The position numbers and the translations under genes are program-made. Positions 8,609 to 17,915 of a DNA stretch of 64,000 nucleotides are shown here, piece after piece; the first letter of the stretch is position 1; each line of letters starts with the position of its first letter. The notes beneath the pieces are model-generated. The model saw only the letters and a list, made by a program, of their open reading frames with translations. It did not search any database and was not told the origin of the DNA. The stretch is from Vibrio sp. LaRot3 (GTDB lineage Bacteria; Pseudomonadota; Gammaproteobacteria; Enterobacterales; Vibrionaceae), in the NCBI RefSeq assembly GCF_027587025.1, contig NZ_JAPPTI010000002.1:124001-188000 (forward strand), given 5' to 3'.

Positions 8609-10525
8609 TTAAAACGCGTAGCTAATATTGAACCTGAAATCACGGCCTGCAGCTGCATAGCCTTGCGCAACAGGGCTTCCCACGTACTCAATGTAGGTAC
8701 CGTGGTCAAAGTAGTATTTGTCGAACAGGTTTTTAACCGAGAGGGTTAACAAGAGTTCTTCATTAGGCATAGGTTGCCATTGTGCGTATATGTCATGCAC
8801 ACCGTAGCCCGGCTTTTCGGGGTATTGAGTAACGTCATAGACATCTTCAAGACGTTCAACAAATGTACCTGTCCAACCGAACTCCAATCCTTGCATCGCG
8901 CTGTAGTTAAGATCTAAAACCCAAGTGTCACCGATTGAGGTACCTAAGTTCATATGCCCATCAGTCAATGGTTCACCGTTTAGCTCAGGGCGAGATTGGT
9001 TGTAGCTTAATTGACCAGATAGGTCGCCGTAATATGCGCCAATGAATGCGGTAATCCCTTTGCTCTCGAACGTCCCTATATTTTTGAAAGTGCCATCTTT
9101 GCCAACCACATCTTCAATTTCACTATCAAAAAATGTGACACCTGCATAAACATTATCACCTTGGAACTTAGCGCCTATTTCTGCATTTTTCGCCGTTTCT
9201 GGCTTTAGATCTGGATCGTTTTTCGCGTAATCAATGAGGAATAATTCCTTGGCTGTTTGTCCACGGAATGCTTCTGCGTAAGAGGCAAATAGGGATAAGC
9301 CATTTTGGAACTGATAATCAATACCTACGTTAGGGCTAAAGCCAGATGAATCGAAGTTTTGATTGATGTTGTCAGTCAGTTCGTAAGAGTCGTAACGCGC
9401 ACCGGCAGTGATCATCAATGCTTGATTAACTTGCCAGTCGTTTTGTATGAACAAACCATAGATTTTGCCTTTTTCGTAGTCGGTTTTATCTCCGTCCCAT
9501 TGCGTCGAAAACTCAGATTGATCATCAATATAATCTACACCAACGACTAATGTATGCTGCCCAATTTGCGCGGTATTAAATAGCTTAGCACCCAAGGTTT
9601 CGATGTTACCATCACTGGTACCAAAGCGTGGGTTATTGAGGTGAGCGATACGATTTTTGGTGTTGTAAAGCGTAGCGTCAATTTTTACGTAATCACTATG
9701 ACTAAACACGTAGTTTGCTGTAAGTGTTTCTCTGTCAGCTTCTTGCTCAAGAGGTGCGTTTTTAAAGCTAGGAATAAAGTGGGGTTTGTTTAGACGTGTA
9801 CCGTTATCGATGCGAAAGTCATACCCGAGAGAAATGTAGTGCTTGTCGTTAATGTCGCCAGATAATTTGATTAGGCCAACTTGCTGCTCTGCCGCTGTGT
9901 AGGGTTGCTCCTGGCCTCGGCCATCTTCCAAGTTTTCTTGGTCAACGTAAGTGTATGTAGCCAGAAGGCCTAAACCGTCAGACACTTCACCAAATAGACT
10001 AACAGAACCTTTATAGCCGCTAGTATTTGAGTAGTAGCCAGCTTTTACCTTAGCGCCAAACTGATTACCGCTATGCAGAAGATCATGAGCATCTTTGGTT
10101 TCGAATTGAATAGCACCACCTAAAGCTCCGGGGCCATTGGTCGCTCTTCCAGCACCTGCCGCTACATTAACCTGTTTGATGAGCTCAGGTTCGATAGATA
10201 TACGGCCTTGGTGATGGAATAAGCTACTTGTTTGCTGCGCGCCGTCGATAGTGACATTGAGCATGGTGTCTTCAAGGCCGCGAACGTAGAGTTTTTGTGT
10301 GATGCCAGCAGAGCCACCAACGGTCACTTCTGGCGTTTTACGAAATACATCTTGTAGATCGTTTGCTTGGTGCTTGTCTAAATCGTCTGCGCTAATGACA
10401 GCATCGATACCTGCCATTTTTTGACCAACGATCTCGACAACTTCGGGTTGTTGTTCTGCAAGTGTTGGTGTTGAAATAGCACATACCGCTAGTGCTAGTG
10501 GGCTAAGTTTAAATACGGCGTCCAT
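8609..10525 (-). CDS. TonB-dependent siderophore receptor (FetA/FrpB-like)
   Basis: The 638-residue outer-membrane protein has a signal peptide ending near TPTLA, a TonB-box-like EVVEIVGQ, and a plug domain with YVRGLEDTMLNVTIDGAQ, FHHQGRISIEPELI and GPGALGGAIQFET. A 22-strand barrel follows and ends in phenylalanine (FNISYAF). The plug motifs resemble FetA/FrpB-type enterobactin receptors rather than FepA/IrgA. GGAGG nine bases before the ATG fixes the start, and a Fur box lies just upstream. An OmpR-type kinase and regulator precede it on the same strand, an arrangement reported for PeuRS-PeuA in V. parahaemolyticus. Ligand not determinable here; a catecholate siderophore is likely. Confidence 0.85.
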   Translation of the reverse strand: MDAVFKLSPLALAVCAISTPTLAEQQPEVVEIVGQKMAGIDAVISADDLDKHQANDLQDVFRKTPEVTVGGSAGITQKLYVRGLEDTMLNVTIDGAQQTSSLFHHQGRISIEPELIKQVNVAAGAGRATNGPGALGGAIQFETKDAHDLLHSGNQFGAKVKAGYYSNTSGYKGSVSLFGEVSDGLGLLATYTYVDQENLEDGRGQEQPYTAAEQQVGLIKLSGDINDKHYISLGYDFRIDNGTRLNKPHFIPSFKNAPLEQEADRETLTANYVFSHSDYVKIDATLYNTKNRIAHLNNPRFGTSDGNIETLGAKLFNTAQIGQHTLVVGVDYIDDQSEFSTQWDGDKTDYEKGKIYGLFIQNDWQVNQALMITAGARYDSYELTDNINQNFDSSGFSPNVGIDYQFQNGLSLFASYAEAFRGQTAKELFLIDYAKNDPDLKPETAKNAEIGAKFQGDNVYAGVTFFDSEIEDVVGKDGTFKNIGTFESKGITAFIGAYYGDLSGQLSYNQSRPELNGEPLTDGHMNLGTSIGDTWVLDLNYSAMQGLEFGWTGTFVERLEDVYDVTQYPEKPGYGVHDIYAQWQPMPNEELLLTLSVKNLFDKYYFDHGTYIEYVGSPVAQGYAAAGRDFRFNISYAF

Positions 10526-10570
10526 TTTACCGTAACCTCCGATTGAAGATTAATGAGAATGATTATCAAG
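10526..10570 (-). promoter_or_regulatory. Fur box upstream of the TonB receptor
   Basis: TGAGAATGATTATCA at 10554-10568 differs in one base from the 7-1-7 Fur operator TGATAATnATTATCA. It lies 28 bases before the receptor start codon, where bound Fe-Fur would block transcription of the receptor and binding-protein genes. Confidence 0.8.
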
Positions 10571-10779
10571 CGGATTTTGTCGGTTTGGGTGCGTTGAGTA
10601 AACGATCTTTACAACTGTTACATATTACAGGCAAAGGCATTGATTTAATTAGGGTTTAATGGGTTGTTAAGCCGTTGTCAGTCAATTGAATTTGTATAAG
10701 GCCGGCAGAACGATTGTCTCGAATATCGTGGCTACCGGCGCTGATCGAGCAGTGGTTTGCGCTTTAGTGTGAGCAAGTA

Positions 10780-12114
10780 TTATGTTGGCAAGGTGACAAT
10801 CATATCTAAGCCATGATCAGAACGATTTTTGGCTAAAACTGTTCCGTTGACTGCTTCTATATGGCGTTTGGCGAGCGCTAATCCCACCCCAAATCCTTTG
10901 CGAGAACCTTTTTGTTTACCGGTTTTAAAGAACGGCTTGAAAATAGTGGTGGTTAATTGCGGGTCGATACCGGGGCCGGTATCAGAAATGGTCACCTCAA
11001 TTGAACTTTGTGATTCCAATACTTGGATAAGCAGAATGTCGCCAGCAGGCGTATACCTTAAGCCGTTGCGAATAATGTTTTCTAACGCTTGTGCCAACGC
11101 TCTTTGATTAGAGTGTTGTAAAGGCAAGGTCGATGGTAAGTGATAAGATATGGCGCGATCTGGGTATTCAAAACGGGCGTCTTCGATAATGCTTTCTAGC
11201 AGTTCGGTAAGATCGAATGCTTCTTGGCATAAATTGGGGCGCTCATTTTCAAGCCACGCAAGTGTTAATGTATCTTCCGCCATTTGTCTCATAGTGGTGA
11301 CTTCATTGCGGATTCGTCCAAGCATAGTCTCGGAGTCGATATGTTTCTCGACGCAGTCTGCTGCCATTTCTATTCTTGCCAGTGGGGTACGGATTTCGTG
11401 TGACATTTCGGCAATCAAGTTTCGATTGTGATCGATGACGTTAGACGTTCTCTCTGCCATAGAGTCAAAAGTTCGAGCGACTTGGCTCAGTTCATCTTCG
11501 CCTAATCGAATATGATGACCAACACGGGCTTGATAGTTGCCTTGGCTAAACTCTTTGGTGGAACGGTGTAGGTATTTTATTGGTCGCATGACATGACGGT
11601 AGATATAAATGGTCAGTGCCAATAGGGCAATAAACGGGATGACGAATCTAAATAACCAAAATGCATGAGACATATAAGTGCCGGGCCTCATTCGCTGTGG
11701 AAGAATGATTAAGAAGTGATGGTTAGGTTGGGTAAATGCCACTTCCATGATTGGGTTTTCTGGAAAGTAGAGATGGATTTTCCATTCGACACTTCTTCCT
11801 AAGCCATATCCCGCCCAAAAGCGTTCATTTAAACTATCGCCAGCTATGACATTGACTTGAGTTTTAACCACTGTCGCCCATGTGCTTTCTTGTTCCGATA
11901 GATTTTTAAGCCATGCATCAAGAGCTTGTTGATCGCCTTGATTAAAAAGTGTTTGAGCCTGTGCGCCCCAATCTAGGATTTCTTGTTGATGCTCCTCGGC
12001 GATAAAACTCATTTTTTCATTAGAGAGAATGGCCGCGCTGTGCAGTAAAGAGAAAAAGCCTACACCACCCAAAGAAAGGACGACAAACAGTCGCCAAAAC
12101 AGACGCTTTTTCAT
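10780..12114 (-). CDS. Sensor histidine kinase next to siderophore receptor (PeuS-like)
   Basis: The 444-residue kinase has a first membrane helix at about residues 8-28, a periplasmic sensor of about 125 residues, a second helix at about 152-174 and a HAMP linker. The phospho-accepting box is [12 protein letters not shown], with His239. The ATPase domain shows NIIRNGLRYTP (N box), DTGPGID (G1) and GFGVGLALAKRH (G2). It overlaps the regulator gene by four bases (ATGA), so the two are translationally coupled. Position directly upstream of a Fur-controlled receptor suggests it senses a condition relevant to siderophore use, as PeuS is reported to do for enterobactin at alkaline pH; that parallel is inference. 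An intact kinase by every motif I can see. Confidence 0.88.
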   Translation of the reverse strand: MKKRLFWRLFVVLSLGGVGFFSLLHSAAILSNEKMSFIAEEHQQEILDWGAQAQTLFNQGDQQALDAWLKNLSEQESTWATVVKTQVNVIAGDSLNERFWAGYGLGRSVEWKIHLYFPENPIMEVAFTQPNHHFLIILPQRMRPGTYMSHAFWLFRFVIPFIALLALTIYIYRHVMRPIKYLHRSTKEFSQGNYQARVGHHIRLGEDELSQVARTFDSMAERTSNVIDHNRNLIAEMSHEIRTPLARIEMAADCVEKHIDSETMLGRIRNEVTTMRQMAEDTLTLAWLENERPNLCQEAFDLTELLESIIEDARFEYPDRAISYHLPSTLPLQHSNQRALAQALENIIRNGLRYTPAGDILLIQVLESQSSIEVTISDTGPGIDPQLTTTIFKPFFKTGKQKGSRKGFGVGLALAKRHIEAVNGTVLAKNRSDHGLDMIVTLPT

Positions 12115-12875
12115 TTTACTAGGTATCCCTTACCATGCACGGTTTTGATTCTGTCTTGGCTCATTCCCAAACTGGTGAGCGTTTTGCGTATTCGGCTAAG
12201 GTGCATATCTAATGCGCGATCGTATGGGCTAAAGTCTCGTTCCAACACTGCTTGATAGAGATAAGGCTTGCTCTGAACTTGACCTGAGTTTTGTACTAAG
12301 GTCCATAGCAATTTAAATTGGATCGGTGTTAGCACCACATCTTGTGAGCTTTCTTCGTTATTCACGGTGACAGTGTGTTGATGCCTGTCTAAGGTGAGTT
12401 CTTGATGAGATAAGTAACGAGAGGAGGGCGTTACATTACTTGCTTGCTGAGTACGACGTAGCACGGCTTCTATTCTCAAACTGACTTCTTCAAAGTTACA
12501 AGGTTTACTGATGTAGTCGTCTGCGCCATAACGCAAACCTTTAATACGATGTTCTTCTGCGCCATAGGCTGTCAACATGACGACTGGCGTTTTTGTTCGG
12601 CCACGTATTACGTTGAGAATCTCAAATCCATCGACTTTCGGTAGGTTGATATCTAAAAGCACCAAATCAAAATGATGGTCGCTTAAAACATTCAGTGCTT
12701 TCTCGCCACAATCTAAACTGGTGACTTGATAATGCTGACTGCATAGCAAAGAAGAAAGTTGGTGATTCAATGCTGGATCATCTTCGACAAGAAGAATTGA
12801 GGTAGATGTTTGTGAACGCTGAGGATCAATAAACACGTTGACGCCGTTTTTTCCATGGCTTTGTGTATCAAACAT
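12111..12875 (-). CDS. OmpR-family response regulator (PeuR-like)
   Basis: The 254-residue protein has a receiver domain with the acidic pair in LLVEDD, phosphoacceptor Asp75 in LVLLDINLP, threonine in VVMLTAYG and lysine in YISKPCNF. A winged-helix DNA-binding domain follows, ending in RIKTVHGKGYLV. An unusual extension of about 24 residues (MFDTQSHGKNGVNVFIDPQR) precedes the receiver; a later start is possible but none has a better ribosome site. The gene leads a kinase gene it overlaps by four bases. The likely target is the downstream TonB receptor promoter, given the shared direction and locus. Confidence 0.88.
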   Translation of the reverse strand: MFDTQSHGKNGVNVFIDPQRSQTSTSILLVEDDPALNHQLSSLLCSQHYQVTSLDCGEKALNVLSDHHFDLVLLDINLPKVDGFEILNVIRGRTKTPVVMLTAYGAEEHRIKGLRYGADDYISKPCNFEEVSLRIEAVLRRTQQASNVTPSSRYLSHQELTLDRHQHTVTVNNEESSQDVVLTPIQFKLLWTLVQNSGQVQSKPYLYQAVLERDFSPYDRALDMHLSRIRKTLTSLGMSQDRIKTVHGKGYLVK

Positions 12876-13000
12876 AATCGCTTAAGCTTGGTTGATAATG
12901 GTTCGTATTATCAATAAATTTACGCTGACTTTCAAATTTAGCTTATTGAATCTGCGCGCATTTTGGTGATTAGCTCTAAAGTGTCTTATATTTTAGACGC

Positions 13001-13018
13001 TTACCTAACGCTAGGTAA
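13001..13018. repeat. Perfect inverted repeat between regulator and peptidase genes
   Basis: TTACCTA and TAGGTAA flank ACGC, in the divergent gap between the OmpR-type regulator and the M23 peptidase. It could be an operator or a small RNA hairpin; nothing more can be said. Confidence 0.4.
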
Positions 13019-13140
13019 TGCTTGTATGAGTGAAGATTAATTTTCGATTAAGAATGTTCATACTGATTCTATGGCCATTTAATGCACTGAGTTTATTGGT
13101 TATCTTGTCTAATTAAGGGTGAATTGGATAGGAGTATAAT

Positions 13141-13797
13141 TTGAAGCGCCGCAAATGGTTTCCGTATTTTTGTATGATGACTCTGGTCGCAGTGTTTGGT
13201 GGAGCGAAGTTCTACGATAACTGGCAGAAACAGCGAGTAGAAGACAGGGAGCAAATCACCCAGCGTCAATTGGATAACACATTGGCGTCAACGCGTGAAT
13301 CGTTTCAGTTTCCTATGCCAAGTTCAGGGGTTATTCAAGACTATGGCGAATTCGGAAAAGTGCCTAAGTTTGCAAACTCTTATCATTCGGCTATCGATTA
13401 CTACGCGTTACCGGGTGATCCTGTTTACGCAGTGGCTGATGGCAATGTCTATTTTGTCGGTGAAGAAGAGGCGTATGGTGGATTGATTATTATCGATCAT
13501 CCCCAAAACGGTTTGTATTCTTTATATGGTCACGTATCGAAGCGTCGTTGGCTTATTGATAGTCCGACAGTTAAAAAGGGTCAATTGATCGGCTATATTG
13601 CGGATATTGATGAAGGTTATGGTATCGGGAGTGTTCCTCACCTTCATTTTACGATGAGAATTGGCAGCCCTGACGACTATCCAGAATATGGTAAAGGAAA
13701 CTGGATGACGGGTTACACCGATAAGCACCCAGCGTTCTACGATTTTATTGACCCAGCTAAGTTTATTTCTCAGTCTAAGCAGCGTGTTAGTGATTGA
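13141..13797 (+). CDS. M23-family (LytM-type) metallopeptidase, membrane-anchored
   Basis: The 218-residue protein starts with a single membrane helix (WFPYFCMMTLVAVFGG), so the rest lies in the periplasm. A LytM-type zinc peptidase domain follows: His82 and Asp86 in YHSAIDYY, His131 in YGHV, and His167-x-His169 in PHLHF. All zinc ligands are present, so it is likely an active endopeptidase on peptidoglycan cross-bridges. The start is a TTG with AGGAG at 13129-13134, seven bases upstream. Its 3' end overlaps the convergent nuclease gene by 11 bases. The short linker lacks LysM repeats seen in EnvC or NlpD, so a role in division is not implied. Confidence 0.85.
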   Translation: MKRRKWFPYFCMMTLVAVFGGAKFYDNWQKQRVEDREQITQRQLDNTLASTRESFQFPMPSSGVIQDYGEFGKVPKFANSYHSAIDYYALPGDPVYAVADGNVYFVGEEEAYGGLIIIDHPQNGLYSLYGHVSKRRWLIDSPTVKKGQLIGYIADIDEGYGIGSVPHLHFTMRIGSPDDYPEYGKGNWMTGYTDKHPAFYDFIDPAKFISQSKQRVSD

Positions 13798-15388
13798 CGA
13801 GGCAAAGCTTAAATGGAATCTCCAATTGCTGAAAGTGTTTTATCCAGCGGTATTGGTTATCTTGCAGTTTATCGCCCGGGCCTTTTACTTCAATCCATTC
13901 AAACCGTTGGTCTTTAAATGCAATTAGATCGGGCATACCAGAGCGATACAGTTTTAAGTCACCGGTGAGTACCTCAAATAGGGCAATTAACTGATGACGA
14001 GGAATGGTGTGAATTGCTTGCTGAAGCAACTCTTTGCTAAATATAGACCAGTGTACAAAAGGGTTGCTGATACCATATTTCTTGTCATACACATCAACTA
14101 GATAGCTTAAATCCTCATGCTGCAAGCGCCGTAAGCAAGCTTGGTAGCTATCCATTCTTTGCTGAACAAAATCGTTGTGATACAAATCGAACGGCCGATG
14201 TTGAAAAGGGTTGATGAACGCTCCTTCGATTGGAGCGAATATCATTGGCCAGAATGCTAATCCGAATAATCCAGTTAACAGGGCATTTTCACTATAGAAA
14301 ACCCGCCAGCCCTGTTGCTCTAGATGTTGTTGAACTACGAGTTCGACTCTATTCTGGCTCAAATCCAACTCAAGCTGAAAAGTGTTAGAGGTAGGCTTTT
14401 TCGCGCGCGGTACTTTATGGCCCAGTTTACGTTGTAATCGTTGTTCTAGCTTATTTGCTATTTCTAATTCACTGACATCATAGGGTGAATTACTCATTTC
14501 AGTGACAATGTCACGTAACGATTCTAAGTCATCGAGTTTATCAAAAATACGAGCTCGCCTTTCTCTACTTGGTGGTAGCTGTGTTTGACTAAACAACGGC
14601 AACGCGATGCTCCATTGCTCTAGTCTTTCGAAATCTCTCGCGATCTCGTTGATAAGCCGACCCCGCTTGCGCTCAATGCGCGGATGCTCGATTGATTCTG
14701 GTAACCGTTTTGCGAGTTCATGCAGTTGCGCGATATTTTTCCTATCTGATTGATAAAACTGACTCTCGAGATGGCTTAACGTGATCAGCAGGTCAAGTTG
14801 TTCACGGGTTTGAAAGTAACGGGTCTTTTTACTCAGTGGGTATTGTTCGAAGGTATGTAGGCCAAGATCATCGAGCACAAACTGGCTTAAATCTTGATGG
14901 GTATTGGCAAAAAAGAGCGTGAGGAGAACATCAAGCATCTCACTACGTTCAAGCCTTATTAATCGGAAACTGAGCAGATGATGTTGTTCAAATATCTTGT
15001 TTGATAGCTGAGCGATGGCATCTGATTTAGCGCTGGATCTAGCAATCGTAGGATAGAGCGCGATGATTTCGCTTTTTAGCAGTATCTCAGCCACTAATTG
15101 ATGACTGATTTTTGGGTTAATCGAAATTAACGTTTGCTGCGCCAGTTCATCTAATGCCGCCGATATTGAGGCAATTTCGGCATAGTTGAGTTTGTCTGTA
15201 CGAAACAGCTCTCCTTTGCGACTGTAAAGGCGTACTAACAGACATTGGGCATCTTTGCTGAGCTGGCCGAACTGTTCAAGCCACCCAAGCTCGTCTTCTC
15301 TTAGAAGATCGTGATACTGGCTTTGAGCATGTTCGATAAGTTTGCAGAAGTTATCGAGATAGTAGTCGGCAGGTAGGTCTATTTTCAT
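13787..15388 (-). CDS. FAN1-like VRR-NUC domain nuclease
   Basis: The 533-residue protein has a long helical N-terminal part (SAP-like or TPR-like repeats, roughly residues 1-310) and a C-terminal VRR-NUC nuclease. The catalytic block reads GMPDLIAF, then FEWIEVKGPGD and KLQDNQ near residues 490-515, the PD-ExK arrangement of FAN1, which acts on branched DNA and 5' flaps in interstrand cross-link repair. Bacterial FAN1 homologues, such as that of Pseudomonas, share this layout. No other repair gene adjoins it, and a terminator at 15403-15431 isolates it from the carrier gene. The start at 15388 lacks a clear ribosome site. Substrate and role are inferred from the family. Confidence 0.8.
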   Translation of the reverse strand: MKIDLPADYYLDNFCKLIEHAQSQYHDLLREDELGWLEQFGQLSKDAQCLLVRLYSRKGELFRTDKLNYAEIASISAALDELAQQTLISINPKISHQLVAEILLKSEIIALYPTIARSSAKSDAIAQLSNKIFEQHHLLSFRLIRLERSEMLDVLLTLFFANTHQDLSQFVLDDLGLHTFEQYPLSKKTRYFQTREQLDLLITLSHLESQFYQSDRKNIAQLHELAKRLPESIEHPRIERKRGRLINEIARDFERLEQWSIALPLFSQTQLPPSRERRARIFDKLDDLESLRDIVTEMSNSPYDVSELEIANKLEQRLQRKLGHKVPRAKKPTSNTFQLELDLSQNRVELVVQQHLEQQGWRVFYSENALLTGLFGLAFWPMIFAPIEGAFINPFQHRPFDLYHNDFVQQRMDSYQACLRRLQHEDLSYLVDVYDKKYGISNPFVHWSIFSKELLQQAIHTIPRHQLIALFEVLTGDLKLYRSGMPDLIAFKDQRFEWIEVKGPGDKLQDNQYRWIKHFQQLEIPFKLCLVNH

Positions 15389-15402
15389 CGCATGTAAAAC
15401 AA

Positions 15403-15431
15403 AAAAGGCTTAACCATAGGTTAAGCCTTTT
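15403..15431. terminator. Strong hairpin terminator between carrier and nuclease genes
   Basis: A perfect 13-base stem, AAAAGGCTTAACC with GGTTAAGCCTTTT, around ATA. It follows the minus-strand carrier gene ending at 15456 and lies just before the nuclease gene start at 15388. Confidence 0.85.
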
Positions 15432-15455
15432 GAGATTCAATTGGTAGCAAGCTGA

Positions 15456-16691
15456 TTATGCGTTTGCTTTAAGCTCTGCTGTTTTTGCTTCTTTCACAGG
15501 TTTTGTCACAAGAGCAAGAACAATACATACCGCCATCATAGCAGCTGAAATTGTGTACGCTAGGCCGTAACCTTCACTGTTTGTTGTTGAGAAGCCAACC
15601 ACAGCAGCGCCGATAGCGCCACCGATGCCCCATGCAGTGTAAAGCACGCCGTAGTTAGTACCGTAGTTTTTCAGGCCGTAGAACTCAGCAGTTAGAGTAG
15701 GGAATACAGCAAGTAGAGTACCGTAACCAACAGCTGCAATCGCAGTACCGATGATTAGAGTGAATTCTGAATCGAACGTTGCAAATAGAGCCATGTTGAT
15801 GCCTTGCAGCACGAACGCTAGAAGTAGAGTGCGCACACCGCCGATTTTGTCCGCTAGCATACCAGCAGCAACACGGCCGCCAGAGTTGAAGATTGCTAGG
15901 ATAGATGCTAGGTAAACCGCATTCGGAAGGCTCGCTTGAACACTTGCGATAGTCGTGATGTTACCGATGATCATTAGACCAACAGATGCTGCGAATGCGT
16001 ACATGATCCATAGCGAGTAGAACTGTGGCGTTTTCAGCATGGTTTTCCAGCTGATATCCGCAGACTTTTTAACGGCCTTAGGAGCTTGGCCTTCTTTTAC
16101 TTTAGGCTCAGCAGGCGTGTAGTCTGCTGGTGGATTGTTGATGGTTGCAGCTAGTGGAACCGCAATCGCTAGGATACCTACACCCAACACCAAGAAGCTA
16201 GTTTGGATGCCCATGCTATCGATAAGCGCTGAAGTTACCGGTGCTAAGTAAATAGCAGCAAGACCGAAGCCCGCAGCGATAAGGCCATTTACCATACCTT
16301 TCTTAGAAGGGTGGAACCATTTCATCGCTGATGGAGAAAGACATGCGTAACCAAAACCGATACCAGCACCTGTAATTACACCGAAAGTGATGTTTAGCAT
16401 CATTGGAGTGTTAACAAAGCCTGAAGCGATCATGCCTAGACCAGTAAGAACGGTACCAAGAATAAGGATCAGACGAGGCCCCATACGGTCTTGAAGAATA
16501 CCCGCAACAAGAAGACAGATAGAGAATGTGATAGTTGCTGTTGCGTAAGGTGCTGATGCTTCTGCCGCTGACCAGCCAGACTCAGTTACTAGCGCTTTGT
16601 TAAATACACTCCAAGCATACAGGATGCCAAGACAAAGGTTGATACAGAATCCTGCTAGCAGGATACGCATTGCTTTATCAATCTTGCTCAT
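15456..16691 (-). CDS. OFA-family MFS transporter (oxalate/formate antiporter-like)
   Basis: The 411-residue protein has twelve hydrophobic helices. Motifs of the oxalate/formate antiporter (OFA) branch are present: LCLGILYAWSVFNKAL in helix 1, GPRLILILGTVLTGLG between helices 2 and 3, and GAGIGFGYACLSPSAMKWFHPSKKG around helix 5. Family members carry oxalate, formate, lactate or other monocarboxylates across the inner membrane; the substrate here is not known. Codon use looks like that of a well-expressed gene. It stands alone between two terminators or gaps. The start at 16691 has only a weak ribosome site. Confidence 0.85.
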   Translation of the reverse strand: MSKIDKAMRILLAGFCINLCLGILYAWSVFNKALVTESGWSAAEASAPYATATITFSICLLVAGILQDRMGPRLILILGTVLTGLGMIASGFVNTPMMLNITFGVITGAGIGFGYACLSPSAMKWFHPSKKGMVNGLIAAGFGLAAIYLAPVTSALIDSMGIQTSFLVLGVGILAIAVPLAATINNPPADYTPAEPKVKEGQAPKAVKKSADISWKTMLKTPQFYSLWIMYAFAASVGLMIIGNITTIASVQASLPNAVYLASILAIFNSGGRVAAGMLADKIGGVRTLLLAFVLQGINMALFATFDSEFTLIIGTAIAAVGYGTLLAVFPTLTAEFYGLKNYGTNYGVLYTAWGIGGAIGAAVVGFSTTNSEGYGLAYTISAAMMAVCIVLALVTKPVKEAKTAELKANA

Positions 16692-17125
16692 TTTCTTTCT
16701 CGTTTGTCCTCTTTATATACCGCCTAAGTGGGCTAAAAGAGGTGGGTTAAACATTCGATTTATTAAAAATTAGTTTGCGTTTATCAACATAAAGCGCAAT
16801 GGGCGCGAATTATAACCAATATAAATGTGATTGGAATCTCTTTTTCGTTATATCTTAAAAATAAATTTGTATGTTAAACGCTTGTTGTTAAAAGCTCTGC
16901 TGAGTAAGTAGGCAATGCGTTAACAAAGTAGTGTGGATGGAAATTTCAAATGTTGACATCGGAGAGAAAACTTGAGCTCAAAACTGCTGCTTAAATAATG
17001 AGCAAGCGCTTGTTTCGTCGAAACTTTTACTTAGTTAGTTTTTTGTCAATTAGCTTGGCAATATCTTCTCTATATCTGAACTGAGGAGTAGCATGCGCGC
17101 CAAATTTTTATTAAAGGAACAAAAA
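16692..17125. other. Divergent intergenic region between OFA carrier and DUF3332 genes
   Basis: About 430 AT-rich bases that must carry both promoters. I see no gene and no clear operator. A ribosome site (AAAGGAAC) at 17113-17120 sets the DUF3332 start. Confidence 0.45.
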
Positions 17126-17665
17126 ATGAAATTAAGCGCAGTGAAATTAGCCGTAGTTGCGGGTTTAGGTATGACAACACTAACAGGTTGTATGGGTCAG
17201 ATGGCGACGACGGGTTTGGTTTCTAAATTCAACCTAGAAATCGTTGATAACCGTTACGGCCGTGAAGGTATGTTCTTATTGTTGTCTCCGGTGTACGGCC
17301 TAGCGGGTACCGCTGACCTTTTCATCTTTAACGCTATTGAGTTTTGGACTGGTAAAAACCCTATTACAGGCAAATCTCCGGCAGTCGTAGATACTCCGAC
17401 TAAAAACTACATTAAAGTAAACGACCAATTAGACTCTTCTCTCACTGAAGTTCCTCTTGCTGCGAACAGTGATATTGAGAAAGCGACGATTGAGCAAATC
17501 AATGACACTACGCTTGAAATGCACGTTACTTACCTAGATGGTAAAACACAGACTCTACGTGGCGAAAAAGAAGCGGACTCAGTTGCATTTTACGTTGAGG
17601 GTGATCTCATTACTCGCGTATCAAATCAAGAGTTAACTGATTACATCGCCGCTGCGTCACTGTAA
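17126..17665 (+). CDS. DUF3332 lipoprotein
   Basis: The 179-residue protein has a lipoprotein signal ending in LTGC (lipobox, acylated Cys near residue 22). The mature part has a conserved-looking segment with NRYGREGMFLLLSPVYGLAGTADLF that is typical of the DUF3332 family in vibrios and relatives; function unknown. I moved the start to the ATG at 17126 because AAAGGAAC lies just upstream and the signal peptide begins there; an earlier in-frame ATG would add eleven charged residues. The gene is followed by a terminator and appears to be transcribed alone. Confidence 0.8.
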   Translation: MKLSAVKLAVVAGLGMTTLTGCMGQMATTGLVSKFNLEIVDNRYGREGMFLLLSPVYGLAGTADLFIFNAIEFWTGKNPITGKSPAVVDTPTKNYIKVNDQLDSSLTEVPLAANSDIEKATIEQINDTTLEMHVTYLDGKTQTLRGEKEADSVAFYVEGDLITRVSNQELTDYIAAASL

Positions 17666-17681
17666 TTAGTTACCAGTTCGG

Positions 17682-17716
17682 CTAAATAGCTCCTGATAAG
17701 TCAGGGGCTGTTTAGT
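17682..17716 (+). terminator. Hairpin terminator after the DUF3332 gene
   Basis: CTAAATAGCTCCTGA pairs with TCAGGGGCTGTTTAG through two G-T pairs around TAAG. The stem is long but the T-run after it is short. Confidence 0.6.
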
Positions 17717-17915
17717 AGATTTGATTTTGAGCTTAGATTAAAGTCGATATGCAACTGGTTTGTTTGTGTTTCTTTATGCATACAGAGTGTGAAGTGGCTC
17801 TTATAAATGTGTTTAGATAGATATCGACCGCTGAAAATAGACTATACAAGTTAGTTATATTTATATAATTAGCGCCATTTTTTTAAAATGGTAATTTTGG
17901 TTTTCGAGGTCGGTT

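Noticed and set aside
15456..16691. Possible horizontal origin of the OFA carrier because its codon use differs from its neighbours
   Set aside because: The difference fits high expression; there are no flanking repeats or mobile genes.
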